Positions 1 through 13,075 of a stretch of 64,000 nucleotides of DNA are shown in pieces. The notes beneath the pieces were generated by a model that saw only the letters and a list, made by a program, of their open reading frames with translations, made no database searches and was not told the DNA's origin. The position numbers and the translations under genes were made by a program. Numbering within the stretch: position 1 is the stretch's first letter; each line of letters starts with the position of its first letter. Origin of the DNA: Phoebastria nigripes (taxonomy: Eukaryota > Chordata > Aves > Procellariiformes > Diomedeidae); assembly GCA_035582835.1 (NCBI GenBank), contig JAYKAV010000422.1:1384754-1448753 (forward strand), written 5' to 3'.

Positions 1-128
1 TGAGGCAGTATCTGTGTGATGGCCTCTGTCCTTCCCCTCAGCATTCAGCATGAAGAAGGCTGAAAATACTGCCCATTTGCCCTCTTTTAGAAGGAATAAC
101 TGCTTGTTCTACAGGCTTTGAGGATCAG

Positions 129-130
<2 letters not shown>

Positions 131-158
<28 letters not shown>
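131..158. repeat. (AAAAC)n simple repeat
   Basis: A short run of about five AAAAC units lies inside the partial AOAH intron. It is plain low-complexity DNA. Confidence 0.9.
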
Positions 159-159
<1 letters not shown>

Positions 160-3100
160 GGAGATAAAAATCAATAACTTTTGAAAATGTTTCAAATGGA
201 AAGAAAAATCCCGTGTATCACAAACATGTTAGCACTTTGTTTATGATCAAAATTGTTAGCGAGGACAATGACCTGCCATCAGTCCCTCCTATAGCCCAGC
301 CTAAGGACATAACTGCTAGCTTAACACCTTGTGTCTGAGGGCTCCGAAGTAAAGTTCAGCACAAGTTTATATTTATCTGGCTAGAGCTAAAGGAACTCAA
401 CATGGGGGAAAAAAGTATGCTTCACCAAGTGGTACTATTAAACCATTTGGAAAAAAATAAAATATCCCTCGAGTGATGGCACCTTACAAACAGCAGGCAT
501 GCCAGATTGGAATATTAAAGCAGCATATATTTGCATTTAAAGCAACCAACATTTTTTTACTGGGGATAAAATTTAGCATGTTGTTATAATTGATTTAGGC
601 AGTGATCAAAGCAAATCAATTAACTGTGATATTCAAGGGTCAAAAATGTATAGTGAACAATATAAAGGGATAAGGAAGAATAAGCATAAGCAGCAAGGAA
701 CACAGACTTCTAAGTTATTGTTTTTTAATATATGTGTCACATTAATATATATGCTTAATATATGTATAATTCATTGTGTCTATAGTCTTATAAAAATCTG
801 GGTATGTCACAAACAGATGAGAGATGCTAGGAATGAGCCAAGACAACATTTCCTAGTTTCTTCCCCCTGGGCAACTGCTGTCCCCCAAAACAAACATGCA
901 TCTTGCATTTGCCATAGTTATGTTGTACATCACAAGCTGCTGTCATTTCTGCAATAAAATAACTTGAGAGACAGATGAGGAAAATGGCTTAAAAGTGAGT
1001 TTGATAGATGAAAAACTTCCAGAGAGGATTATCAATCCCTTTCTGCTGGGCAGGGGAGGAGAGACCTTTCTTGCTCTCAGCAGCAGAGCATGAGAAATGC
1101 ACGCTTCAGACAGCTACAGCAATATTGCAGAAAGCAGAAAACAAGGGAGGAAAGGCTGAATTGCCCCCGCGTGTAGAAAATTCTCTCTCTGAAATGCTAA
1201 GGACGAGATCTTCTCCCACTGCAGAAGTTACTTCAGCCAGCACTCCAGGGTGGGCTGTGGAGCACTGGCAGCTGAAACACCCATCTGGGAGAAAACACTC
1301 TCGGTTTCATTGGTCACCTGTAATCCCTGGTTGATACCAGCATGTCAAGCCTGCCACCGAAGGCCATACAGCCCATACAATCTCTCTTGCTGCAACTCGG
1401 CCAGCAAGCAGCCTCCTCTCTTTCCCATGGCATGAAAACACCACCGAGGAAGGGGCTCCCTAGGCTGCAGCAGCTGATGGATGAACCGGCAGCTGCTGCC
1501 CAGAGGGTGTGCAGAGGCCCTGGGGAGCAGCCAGCCCCGTCCACCCAAACCGGCGCAGCCCTGCCGCCCGGCGTACACAAGATATCCACACCATGGATGG
1601 GGCTGAGGACAGGGGGGGTCACTGGGATTTCATTCACTGCCTTCTTTCAATGCTCTCCACAGAGCCCATGTATTCCNAGTAATTAATTTTTTGCAAACAG
1701 ATCTATTTCTCATCATAAACAAACGCACGAACCAACTCTAATTCTCTCTCATTTATCACCCTTGTTAGCCAGCTCTTTCCCAGGAGAGCGGATATTTACA
1801 AAACACTCCAAGTTTCCCTTCTAACTTATTTTCACCATCCTTTTACCAGGAGTACCCATACCAAGGTACCAAAACGCTGCAAATCTTGTTAAACAGCACT
1901 GGCAAAAATGGGATTTGTTCTAAAACTCCCACCTTTCATCCTGCAGAGGCTGTAGGGGGAATCTTTATGACTGAACGGGACAGCCAAGACAAACGATATA
2001 TGCTCTGGATGCAAAATAGGGACCTTCCCTGCAAGCCCAGATCTAAAACACGTGAAGCCTGACTCGGTCCTTTCTCCTCCCAGGGCAATTACTCTGACTT
2101 CTGCCAATTTTACGCCACTTGTTTCTTTTGGACTTGGACTCTGTGTGTTCTGGATGAAACATTTTGATTTACTTTTTTCTAGCTTGCCTCTGCAAAACAC
2201 AGTCAGCATCCATGAGCAACGCTTCCTTGTCCTCACACTTTAGTCTGCCAGCCTCCCACCCCAAATGCCGCCGTGCCCGTGGGTCGCCTGAGACTTGTTT
2301 TCAGGGGTCCTGCCTGATGCAGCTTCTGCATTGGTATGACACAGCTGCATGCAGCACCCTGCAAACCCCATGCCACCCTGTTTTCTTTGGGTTTATTTGG
2401 TGGAAGGTTGGGGTTTTGTTTTTTGGGGTTGTTTGGTTTTTTGGTTGGGTATTTTTTTTGCATTTTAGTTTCTGCCAATGAAGAAGAGCAGGGGAAATGG
2501 TGAGAAACAAGTGAAAGAGGAAGAACTAGTGCTCAAACTGTGCCATTTGCTATCGCTCGTCTATAGGTTGTTTCTTCAGGGCTCAGTTCTGACTGCAGCA
2601 GAAACAACTCACATTTCAGTAGATTTTACCTATTTCCAAAAAGAAAAGCTGAAAGGAGGGCATCTTGCTCCCCAGGACCTAGCCTGCCTCCCAGATGCTT
2701 GCTTTACAGCCTGTGGTCTCAAAAGAAGGAAACGGGTCCCAGCCACAAGGTCTACCTTTGGCTGGCAGCCTGCTCTTACCAGGAATGCAGAAGCACTCCT
2801 GCCCTGGAGTTTGGTTCTGCCTCACCTCCTGGGAAGCAGATCACATTTTCACTGAAAGAGAGAGAGGAATGAGAGAAAATAGCAGGAGTATTTTTATTTT
2901 ATGAAACCACAAAGGATTTCTTTTTTCCAGCCAGAATTGGTTAGTTCCTCCTTTGTCAAAGAGCAGGCTGGCCACAGTGATGTCTGTGAGAGACGTGGGT
3001 TTTGCTTTTTACAAAGTCAGTGAAAGACCTCGTAGAGGGGACATGAACCAGCATGAGTGCTTGTGGCAATGAAGCTTATTTTGGTAAGATAAAAGGACAT

Positions 3101-6100
3101 TAGCATAAATATGTATATTTTTGCTGACATAAGATGACTCCCAGCAAAATCCTACTACTAGTGTTTAAGCTGAGATCTGCAGCCACAAGGTCTCTAATAA
3201 TCCGGAGCAGAAAAGTGATGGGGAGCAGAAGAGGCACTCTGAAAGGCAGAAAGAAGAGTACAAGCTCCTTCCAACACAGACTGTTTAAGAAATTGCCAGC
3301 AGCAGGACTCCAGTGCTGAAGTCGAGCCATTATTCTGGCCCCAACAAAATTAATTAAAGTATTGCCATTTAACTGAGTGGGCCAGCTGGCTTAAAACAAT
3401 CTAGAGACAAGCAGAGAATAATTTCCTGCAAACTTGCTTGCTCCTGGGGCCAGAAGGGGAGCTTGGTAGGCAGTACTTAAAACCCTTCACCCTATTTCAG
3501 CCCTTTTCACTTGCTAGAGGAACATCCCTGTATCACAGGACCTGGTGCAGAAAGTCCTCCACCATGTGAGCTGATAAACTTTTTTGACTAAAAAAATATC
3601 CAGTCATCCTAAAACAGCTAGCTTGGATACCTGTACCCACTGTCAGCGTTTTGGAGCGGTGCTGCAGCCAATGTTAGAGTATCTGCTGCTGATGTAGCTT
3701 AAACCACAAGGCATATTACAGCAGCTTTAGATACTGCCCAGTTTTCAGATACCTATGGTAAGCCTACACTTCTGATGCGCCGTATTATTTTGCCTCCTGA
3801 TTTGAAGGAGTCCCCAGTGTTGCTACCCTCACACTAAGGGTAGAGGAAAACCTCTTGTTGAGCAAGAAACATGCCGCGGGAGAGCCTATGTATGCATATC
3901 TACCTACACTTCCAGCCCTGGCCCAGGCTCTGCTCTGTGGGCCACTGGTGGCAATCAGGGGCTTACAGGACCCCATTACAAGTGACATCTGCTCGCACAG
4001 CCGTGCTGGTGATCCAGGAGCCACGAGTGCCCCTTCCACTCTTCCCCACCAACATCAGGGGTGTGCTCCTGAAACTGCCCACCAGCAGGGCAGCCCACCT
4101 CGCCCAAGCCCCTGGGAAGCCTCCGCAACAGAGCCGCCCTCGCCCAGGTTAGATGCTCACCTCCTCCAGCTCTGCATTGAGTGTTGCGCTCCATGCGAAC
4201 GGAGCAATATTTTTTATTCATAATTAGAGCCAAGTCTCCTAGAATAATCGCAGAGTGCTAATGGCTCCAGGCAGGTAGGCAAAAAAATTAATTTGGGCTA
4301 ATTTGTCAGAGACCAGGGAAGTATGTAATATCACGCACATATCATTTACTCAGCTTGCAGTGTCACCATTATGTACATAGTTTACAAGGCCTCTGAAGCA
4401 GGGGCTCTTCCTTCCTCGAGACACACGATCTCACTAGAGCAACATCACAGAAACAGAACAAAATAAACTATTGACTGAAAAAGCAGCTACACGTTGATAT
4501 TTGCCACCTTAAAGGCAGTTAAAACCTGAATATTATACTGCCTTATAAGGGCAAGTAACTCTATACTTATTTTACTCCTTTCACCAGTACAAATACGATA
4601 CTAATTCTGGGAAAATGGGCATCCAAAAGTCTAAATGAATAAACGAAGTACCTGAAAATCAATAGAGTTGAACAAAACAGTCATTAGTATTAAAGTCTTG
4701 TTCAAACACTTGGCTGGGGACTGAGCCAACATTTGCAGGCTCATGTAACTGAAGTGATCAATCAAATTACAAACCAAAGAAGCAAATGTGAGGTAAACTG
4801 CATTTTATGCATCTGCGTCTCTGACTGTATATTAATTTTTTTCACCCATAATTCATCTTTACTCAGTCTGACTTGTCACAGAGTTACTGTGGGCAATTTA
4901 TCAACCACTTAAGCATGAACTCTAAGCACTGCTCTTCTCCTCCCATCTCCCCCAGCCTCCTCATGCTGTCTCAGGGCATCAGCCGAGCTAAAAAGGAGGG
5001 CACAGTCGGGGCAGAAAAATCGTTTTGTGGGTAGAGTTCCCTTATTCCTGGTGAGAAACAAATACACCTTGACAGAAAGTGATTTAACTACCACTTGGAA
5101 GGGAGAGGGTTTGCTTGAGCCACTCACTCAGAGGGACAGTCTCCAGGCCATGCAAATGAGAGTCCAAATTTTGTTTAAAAAACAAAACCAAAACCACCCA
5201 TCTTCAGTTGTTTTCCTTGCAGAAAGTGCAGTCACTGGAGCTGTCACTGGAGGTAGAAGGAGTCAACAGCTTGGTCCCACACCTGCTCTGAGAGATGGGA
5301 AGAGCGAACCGAAGATTTGACAGCAACCCCACGAGTGTCAGCCTGTCCCCTCTGGTTGATAGGCCAAGCATTTCACCACAGATCTTCTAATTTCTGCACA
5401 GGACCCACTTCGGTTTAAACAGCCCCTCTCTCCAGACTCATTAGCCTAGCTCACTGTGCAGCCACGGAGAGTCCATCCCTCTCTTTAAGCGCAGTTTGTT
5501 GCCTGCATCCTCTTTCACTCCAGAAGGCCCCTTGCAATTCAGCCACTGGCAGAAGTCAGGGTGCAGGGTGGTTTCTACTTCTCTTTATTCCCACACACAA
5601 GCAAGTAAGTCCATATGAAAATCTAACTCTTGGGCTAGCAGCGTGGTGCACATGCAGCCACCATTGCTACAGCTCCTGGGTGATCTGCTACACTGGGGGC
5701 TGGGGGAGCCTGCCGGCCTTTGCTGTGCTCTCACCTTTACCTTCAGGACTCCTAATTTAAAAAAAAAAAAAAAAACACAAAAGAAGGCCCCACAGTCACC
5801 GACAGGGTCACTGCTGCTGTTACAAGTGCAGGGGAGGGAAAAAACATGCAATTACCAGGGCAGAAAGTGGTGGAGACTCACGAATGTTTGTGGGGTGAGT
5901 AAAGACCCGGCAATTATTAAGGAAGAGCTTGCAATACGGTAGCTCTGATGTACCTTGTGGAAGGGTGGAAGGACCCATGAAGTGTTTTACCAGTTCAGAT
6001 GCAGGATTTCTGAAGGAACCTGTTTGATGAAGTTTGAGCAACATTCTGGCTGAGTCAACTTAGTGCGGGCCCTCTCTGCTGCCTGCACTCGTCTTCTTTC

Positions 6101-6239
6101 ACCCCTGCCTGGTTGCACACCCATATATCTTTATGTTGGCATAGCATAGAGCATAGTAGTCATATGGGACACACCCCTGCTATAAAACAAATGTTACTGC
6201 CATTCTTGGAAGGCAAGTATTTCTCCAGGTCTTAACATT

Positions 6240-6345
6240 GGCAGAACTAAATCCATCTTGGAGATGAACCACAGCTCACTGAAGCCCATAAAAAGGCTCT
6301 GACTGATTTCAGTGGCTGTTGGATGAGGCCCTGTGTAAAACATCT
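6240..6345. repeat. Possible ancient interspersed repeat (sauropsid type)
   Basis: The stretch has the pattern 'gatttcagtggctgttgga' followed by 'tgaggccct'. It resembles a motif often seen in old interspersed repeats of turtles and birds, of the kind 'TTGACTTCAATGGG...GGATCAGGCCC'. The match is from memory and I cannot assign a family. A similar reverse-oriented core, 'ggccctgatcc', occurs near 46127. A comparison with a sauropsid repeat library would settle it. Confidence 0.3.
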
Positions 6346-7195
6346 TATGCAAACCTTTAGAAATCAAACATGTCTTTATCCATCCAGATGCAGGGAAAAA
6401 GATTTACAAAAATAGACATGTAAGTGAATCACTTGCTTTTTGACACTGCCAAACAACCACCATCACTCACAGGTTTTAGTGTGACTGGGGCTGCATGATG
6501 ACTGGGGGGAAAAAAAAACACAACCAAAAAAATCCCAAAACAAACTGTATCTGTTTAGACACCTATGCAGATATGTATGTGTCCGAGTAGCAAAGGTCTA
6601 GGACATGCAATCAAGTTAGCGTGGCATAGCAAGTAACTGTACATCAAAAAAGCGGTGGTAACTAAATAGGTTTCCAGCCTGCAGCAAAAGATTATGCACG
6701 TTAGCTTAAACCTCTTGCGCTGCAGACTAATCCAAGTCAAATAACCCTGCATTTGCAGAGGGTAACTAGCACCTACACGGGCTGCCACAGCAGATCAGGC
6801 AACGTGGGGGTAACTTGTCATGCTGTGGTAACGTGGTAGTATAGATGAACCTCAGCTGAGTATCTGGTTTGGGGTTATTGTACTGCTTAACAATAAAGTC
6901 TGGAAAAATTGAGATTTTATTTTCCCTGCTCTTCTTCTCTGACCCAGACTGGTACAAGAGAATTTGGCCCTGTAATTCCCATTCTCCTATAACCATGTTG
7001 TTGTTGGTCCACACAGCTAATGCATGTTATGTACCTTTCATTCAAACAGACATTTTCTAAAAGTGTCCACGCTCAAAATGTTGAAGTTTACTTCCCAGAC
7101 AACGCACGTGCACTGGAAGCCTCCATACTGTTCAGTTCCAGCTTAAAAGACCTTCCACAATCAGTAGGTTTGAAAAAAGTGGAAAACCAACTCAC

Positions 7196-7295
7196 CTTTG
7201 GAGGAGGGTAGAGATAGCAAAGCGGTTGTCCTGGATCCTGTTTACACAGCTTCAAGGAATGGCAGACCACATCGGCATTCATTTCCTTGTCTATG
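7196..7295 (-). CDS. AOAH: AOAH coding exon 4 (end of saposin-like domain)
   Basis: This 100-nt exon of acyloxyacyl hydrolase encodes residues 104 (split codon) to 137 of the joined product. It includes MNADVVCHSLKLCKQ and GQPLCYLYPPPK, which closely match the human small-subunit sequence as I remember it (MNADVVCHTLEFCKQ...GQPLCHLYPLPK). The acceptor is TTCCTTCAG before CATAGAC and the donor is AAG|GTGAGT, so the intron phases are 2 on entry and 0 on exit. Cys115 and Cys121, spaced C-x5-C, supply the last two of the six saposin-fold cysteines. Cys130 corresponds to the extra cysteine that, as I recall, links the small and large subunits. The exon's 100 nt fit the reading frame exactly with exon 3. 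Confidence 0.95.
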
Positions 7296-8396
7296 CTGAA
7301 GGAAATGGTGCATAAACAAAGACTATTATGTTCTTCTGGGTGCTTGAAAGTATAAGCTATTTCCATGGGAAGCTAAATCTCCCCAAGGCCAAACAATAAC
7401 CTCAGCTCACTTCACTGTGGCCCGTAATCTCTGCTCAGTACAGTGTTGGGTCCTAACGATTTTCTGCCACGGCATCCTACTCAGCATTTAAAATTGGATC
7501 CCAGGATGATGAAAAAGCACTGTGCTTTATATGCAGCACCTGAATCAAATGCATTATGACTGTTCTGTTTTTTAATCAATCATAAGTCTGACAAAGATTT
7601 AAAGGTTAAAGTTAATGCATATGCAATTTGGCACATATGAATGTTCAATCATTAACTCAAGAAAATAACCAGAAATCCTTCAAAGATCCTTAACCTTTAA
7701 TCACCAACCACAAGTGTTAGGATTGTTTCTTTCTTTTTGGGACACACCTCTGGGCTAATCAGGAATTAAATTAAAATATTTGATTATAGCACTTCTTAGT
7801 CCTGTAAGCACTTTGCAGTCCCTTGCCTAGTTTTAAAAATAAAAATAAAAACCCTAGGGAGGAAGAAGGTCTAGCAAAAGCTCTGTTAATTAAACTAAGA
7901 ACTTTCAAAGAGGAATAAAATGACCTACATTTTATTTTTTTAATCACTTACATTACTTAGTAGGCTTCCCCAAGAGTGTGTATCAAGGTCGGGGCTGAGA
8001 GCATGTAGGGGCTGACAATTAGAAAGCTTGATTAAAGGTAGAAGGGAAAGCAAGAGCCAAGTATTACAGTAGTGTGACTCTGTAGAACCTGTCTCGCACA
8101 CATGGGTTATTCAAATTCCTCCCTCAGTCAAACGAGCTGAATTTCAAAAGGTAATTACATCAGGTGGGCCTGATCTGGGATTCAAATGGAGTATGAAAAT
8201 GGTTACCAGTGGCAGCCTGTGTTTATTCACTCAGGAATAGCTGTGCCAAATGCCAAACCAGAATCACTCTCAAGCATCTCTGCTTTAATAACAATGTGAT
8301 TTTAAGAATGAAATCCCTGCACTTCAATCCAACAGCACATCTGTACATGTCAAGAACAAACTAAGCAAATACCTGAGAGGACACAGCAATACTTAC
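7296..8396 (-). other. AOAH: AOAH intron 3
   Basis: This phase 2 intron of 1,101 nt has donor GTAAGT (8396-8391 on the minus strand) and acceptor TTCCTTCAG. It is AT-rich, with several homopolymer runs and no coding or repeat feature that I can name. Confidence 0.85.
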
Positions 8397-8457
8397 AGTT
8401 CAGCTATGTGCGGTCCGTAAAGTTCAGCAAGTACGTAACAGAAACCTTGCAGTTTTT
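8397..8457 (-). CDS. AOAH: AOAH coding exon 3 (saposin-like domain)
   Basis: This small 61-nt exon has no reading frame of its own long enough to stand out, and was found by its splice sites and homology. The acceptor is TTTTCTAG before AAAAACTG, and the donor is GAACT|GTAAGT. With the last G of exon 2 it gives EKLQGFCYVLAELYGPHIAEL, residues 84-104. This aligns with the human stretch EKLFLKTTCYLVIDKFGSDI, conserving the EKL, the cysteine (Cys90) and the hydrophobic helix pattern. Length check: 2 nt completing codon 84, 19 full codons, then 2 nt of codon 104 make 61. Identity to human is low here except at structural positions, so the call rests on phase fit, splice sites, position between exons 2 and 4, and the C-x10-C spacing from Cys79. 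Confidence 0.9.
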
Positions 8458-11400
8458 CTAGAAAACATAAGTTTTTTCAAGTAATTGAGCACAGTGAAAC
8501 TGGTTTTATAACAGTCAAAATACAGCAGGAGTTGGTTCATTAAGGTGAACGTTGATTTATCTTAGGGGAAGGCGTGTGAATCTATGACCTCAGTACAGCA
8601 CCAGACAATGGGAAAACCTGAATTTCTAACCTTGCCTAAAGCCCTTCTCTGTTTATAGGCAAGCCACATGATAAAGACTAAAAAGGATAACTAGCATTTG
8701 TTAAATGTTCTGAGTATGGCATCATGGAAAAGTCGAAAGAAATCATACATGCCGCAGCATCTTCTAAGCAGTTTAAACAAACAGCTCAGTAGGTTTGCAA
8801 GAAGAAAGAAAACAAATACATAAATCAAAGTGCAGAAAGTGATGTAGGGCTGGATGCTACTGCTAGAGCTGCCTTGGAGCTTCTNGGGGTTTGCGGGAGT
8901 TAAGAGAATATGTTTTGTGTAGAGCAGGAGTTGTGCAGGAGTAATTGCATTCAAACAAATATTTGACACTTTTCATTTGGCTTCCTTTCACAGTCTGCAG
9001 CCGTGTGCCTTTCCGGGATGCTGGCTCAGGTGGCTTTCTTTAATCTGGGTGAAGCATGCCCTCCATAAGACAGATCATCTGAGATTTCTTCTGTTGTAAA
9101 AAAAAGTGGTCCCCACACCCGACCGAGCAAAGACACTTGTGGGAGAGATTGGGGGTTTGAATACAGGTAGGGCATGATGGTAGCACTGGTCTGATAGTTC
9201 CCACGAAAGAAAATTGACTGTTTCTTGGCCTGAATAGACCAGAGAGCTGGTTAACCATGCACGTATCCTGCAAAGGAGGTGTCAGGCCTTGTTTCGGCAG
9301 GGGTGGTGGTGTGAAAAGTCGTGAAGAGGCAGGTTCATACAAGTGCAGCGACAACAAACTTGCAGCTCCTGAAATTCCTGAGAGATGTTGTTTTCTCTTG
9401 CACCTCCATTACCCAGACAGATAACTATCTGTACTTGGGGAAGAAAACATAGAGTACCCTCATCTTTCCCAAAGAAAAGCCTTAGAAACCCACAAAGCAG
9501 CCACTTTCCTCCAACTTCGGGCTGAACATTCAATTTTAACCAGCGTCAGGCTGGACATGCCCAGGGCCGGGGGTCTGCTGAATACAAGGTGGGTAGTTTT
9601 GCTCCGGGGAGGGTACAAAACCTCGCAGCACTGACTCCATCAGCAAGCATGGGTGTGCTCTGGCTCCCGCAGCTGCTCTCCTGCCAGGACTGCAGACACC
9701 CCGGCTGGCAAACTGCGCCCAAGAAAGGAGGACTGGGACCAGAAAGGCATAGTAGGTAATGAAAAGATAATTTCCCCAACACCCTCCTACTCACACGGCA
9801 TTGCAGGCAGCTTCTGTAACTATGATAGCTGATTTTTCTTATCCCATGCCAGGTGTTTTATTTCAATCAAGTTATTAGCTTCATTTCTTTGCCTCCTTTG
9901 CCACATAACTCCTCTCTATTGGCTCTTTAGAAGCAATCTGCAAGTTAAAAATCGGTCTCCTGGCTAGAATTAGATTTTATTCTTGTTCACCTAAAAGGAA
10001 AGACATCGCAGACATCAATAACCCTGCGTTTGGTATCATCACTGATTAAAACACCCTCTGCTGAGGCTTGCCCGCAGGCCACCTGGCTCCCTATAGTAGC
10101 CCGCAGGAGAAGGTGGCTGGCTTCCCCAGCACCTCCCCGGTGCATTGCAGGAGATGGTCTCCTTATGAGTTTCCCAAACCAGCTGGTTTCCATAACATTT
10201 CCAGCTCTGGAGTAGCCAGCTGGCTGCTGTAACCTGTACCGGTGGCTGCGAGGAGGGGAGGGTTTGGCTGGCCGTCAGCTCTGGGGAGCTGATGTTGGGG
10301 GTCTGCTGGTCACACTGATTTCTAGGCGCTGATTTCCTTATGCATACAGGAAGCATGACATGTAATTACCCCATGGCGTACCAAATGATGGGTGGTAAAA
10401 AGAACAGCAATAACATAAAATCATTGTTGAGCACGTAGAGTCCTCTTGGAAGATACAGATGCTATTCAGGCTTTGGCTTCCAGCAAAACAGACCCAAGCC
10501 ACAGGCAGCGTTTACAGGACTTGCCCTCTGAGCCAGCCTGCATTCATGCGTTCACAAACTTCCGGCTCTGCTAACACACTCAAGGAGAGGATACTGCAGA
10601 GAGAAAGCTCTGTTAGGAAGAAGCTGTGTAAGTAAGTCAGAAAGGAGGGGAAGAGAGAGAGAGAGAAAATGATGAATAACTTTGAGTGTTGGGGGCAAGA
10701 GAAGAGCTTAAACCAAACTAAATGTTGGAAAATTTAGAGAAAATTTAGAGTATACTTGCTTTTGCTCTGCTTCGGGTAAAGGAGNTCCCCTAAACTGCCC
10801 TGTTCTTATGTGATAAAAATCCAGAAGGTTTTCCTCTATAGCTTCATAGTCCTAGAAACACAAATTCTGGCTGAATCCCAGAGGATAAATATTTGCAAGA
10901 AAGATGGTATTAATCATGTTGCCATTTACACTTGAGCTCTAAGGTGTTTACACAGCAGTGGCCAACACAGAAGCAGAGCATGACTCAGAGGCAATGCCAG
11001 AGGCAGACGGTCTCAAAGCACGTTTTGGGTATCAGACACCTCTGTTTCATCAGGCAGACAGCCAGTATCCAGGTGAACATACATTCTTGCTAACAACATC
11101 TTACACAGTACATACTGCCCATTCCCCCAGACCTGGCCTTTCTGTCGGCTCAAGAGCCTCCTTCACTCATGGTGTTACTGTTCTTATTTTCATAGATTTA
11201 TTGGCCATGTCCCTTGAATCACACACATTGCAAGTATTTCCATATAAATAAGGATGTGATTGTGTTTTCTACACAGCCTAAGGGACTGAGTGGGATTGAT
11301 GGGACTGAATTTTTCTCTCTCTTTTTCTCTAAACATTTTTTGTTCTTGAACATCATACAACTTCACTGAAGGCTTGATCCAACCCCAACTTGATTGTAAT

Positions 11401-12976
11401 CAAAATTATAGGAGGCCCTTAAAAAAACCCCACGAGTTCTTATTCCCTTTTTGGCCCTAGGAGAAGCCCCATTGCCATTAATTTGTTGCTGTTATTCTTG
11501 CAATCAGTTTTAGGCATGTGTATAATAATGAAATTGTTCCTTCAGGTGAAATGGCATGGCCTGCTTTAGTAGGTTTGCTCCTCNTGAGCATCCAAAGCTT
11601 TTCTATTATTTCAAGCAGCAAGAGAAAGCTGTTGATTCCTGCTGGGCTGCAGCGTTCACCTCCCGGGAGAGGATAAATCAGGTTACACTGTAGCTCCCAC
11701 ACAATCCATAGGATTTTTCACTCCTTTCAAGTTCAGGGTCAGTTTTTTTCTATTGAGTGTATCCATGCATCTCGTAGAAGGTAACTGGATTACACAGATT
11801 TAACTAAAGGGGTAATAGGATTTTATGTGTGTAAAGAATGGCAGCTGAAAAGAAATATCTTGACATGTCAGCGGAACAAGGTCCACTGAGTGAATCATGA
11901 ACATAGAGCTAGCATGTCATATTTTAAAGAAGAAAATTGTATTTTAATAGCAGGATCAGCGCTTCTAATTGTAACTTCATGGTTATGTGCCTGTAATTTA
12001 AAACACTGAGGATATGACTTATGGAATAGAAATCAGATAAGCATCATTCTATCAGTGAATGAATCCCAGCAATTACCTCCCTGCCCCATCCTGCATCGGG
12101 AAATCCTCTCTTGGAAAGGAGGGAATTAATATTCTATGCGCATCTTCTGTGAAACTAGGGTCTACAGAGCCAGATCGTTTCTCAGAGATACAATTCGTGA
12201 AGTCCTACATAAACGACTTTCCAACGAAGAATCCTAAGCCATCTTTTTACATTCATAACATTAAAAAGATATCATGAATGCGAGATCTAGTTACTTAAAT
12301 AGTTATAGGATTGGTCTGTGAGGCACAAAGCTATTCTGGCATTCAAACTGTTCTCTATCTAGGGATGTGCATTTGGACAGCTAAGCTCCTTTGGGCAGAC
12401 AAAATAAGGGGCAGAAAAAGGGGAGTCTACATATATTCATATGGAAAAGCTATTGCTTTTGAAATTTGTATCATCAGTTACATTTCAATAGCTTTTCTGT
12501 GCAGACCAAATGCTCACATCTTACACCTGGCAACCTCAGCTCGTTTTTGAGATTTTACAATAGCAGCTTCCTATACCTGCTCAAAACATTTTCATCTTCA
12601 CAGTTGCTATAAAGACCCATACCAACAAGAAAGAGGAGCGGTTGGGCATACAGTGAATCTATTCTTAAGCTGCTAACAAAGAGACAAAGTGGAAAAAAAG
12701 GGAGGGAAGGGGTCTGCATGTGTTGGTGCTCACACGCATGTGGGCTTAATACAACCCCATTCACTCTAACTTTGGGACAAAATCCCAGCTCTGAAGCCAA
12801 GTGAGCCACGCCACTGACTTCCCTGCAGATAGCACCTTGCTATCTTTCAGCTACATTAATTTGAGATGCTGCACGAGAAGTGGATAAAACTTTTTCAGAC
12901 TCCACNTGTGAATTTTTAATTAACAGAGAAATACAGCAGTACCAACATAACATATGGCGTATTATTTGGTACTTAC
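8458..12976 (-). other. AOAH: AOAH intron 2
   Basis: This phase 1 intron of about 4.5 kb has donor GTAAGT (12976-12971) and acceptor TTTTCTAG (8465-8458 on the minus strand). It is mostly unique, AT-leaning sequence. A more GC-rich patch lies near 10060-10300, and an AG-rich purine run lies near 10645-10668. I see no further exon, and the reading frame closes perfectly without one. Confidence 0.85.
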
Positions 12977-13072
12977 CAGGTATGTAGTTGCACAGTCTCT
13001 CCATGGCTGCCTTTACTGTACTGTTGTGCCACTGTGCAAGCTGTTCAATTACAGACACCACAAGCACACATC
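12977..13072 (-). CDS. AOAH: AOAH coding exon 2 (saposin-like domain)
   Basis: This 96-nt exon encodes residues 52 (split glycine) to 83 plus the first base of codon 84. The peptide CVLVVSVIEQLAQWHNST is nearly identical to remembered human AOAH (CVLVVSVIEQLAQVHNST), and it is followed by a conserved MERLC-Y-P segment. Cys53 pairs with Cys50 of exon 1 as the C-x2-C start of a saposin B-type fold, and Cys79 begins the C-x10-C pair. Asn68-Ser-Thr is an N-glycosylation sequon also present in human. The donor is CCTG|GTAAGT, and the acceptor is TTTGAAG|GA, where the pyrimidine tract is a (TTTG)n run. Entry and exit phases are both 1. This is the clearest AOAH match in the window. Confidence 0.97.
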
Positions 13073-13075
13073 CTT

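Larger units (their letters stand above)
1..7195 (-). other. AOAH: AOAH intron 4 (partial, runs off the window)
   Basis: This interval lies downstream of AOAH coding exon 4 in the direction of transcription. It begins with a strong GTGAGT donor at 7195-7190, read on the minus strand. I looked for the next AOAH exon, which should encode the end of the small subunit and the cleavage region before the large subunit, and found none, so this intron is at least 7.2 kb. It holds an (AAAAC)n run near 131-158, a poly(A) run at 5759-5775, a possible old repeat near 6240-6345, and a zinc-finger-like reading frame on the minus strand at 4909-5127 that I treat as unproven. The rest shows nothing I can name. 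Confidence 0.75.

Noticed and set aside
4140..4215. Exon-like stretch with a minus-strand GTGAGC donor near 4165-4170
   Set aside because: The peptide does not match AOAH and there is no pyrimidine tract at its other end.
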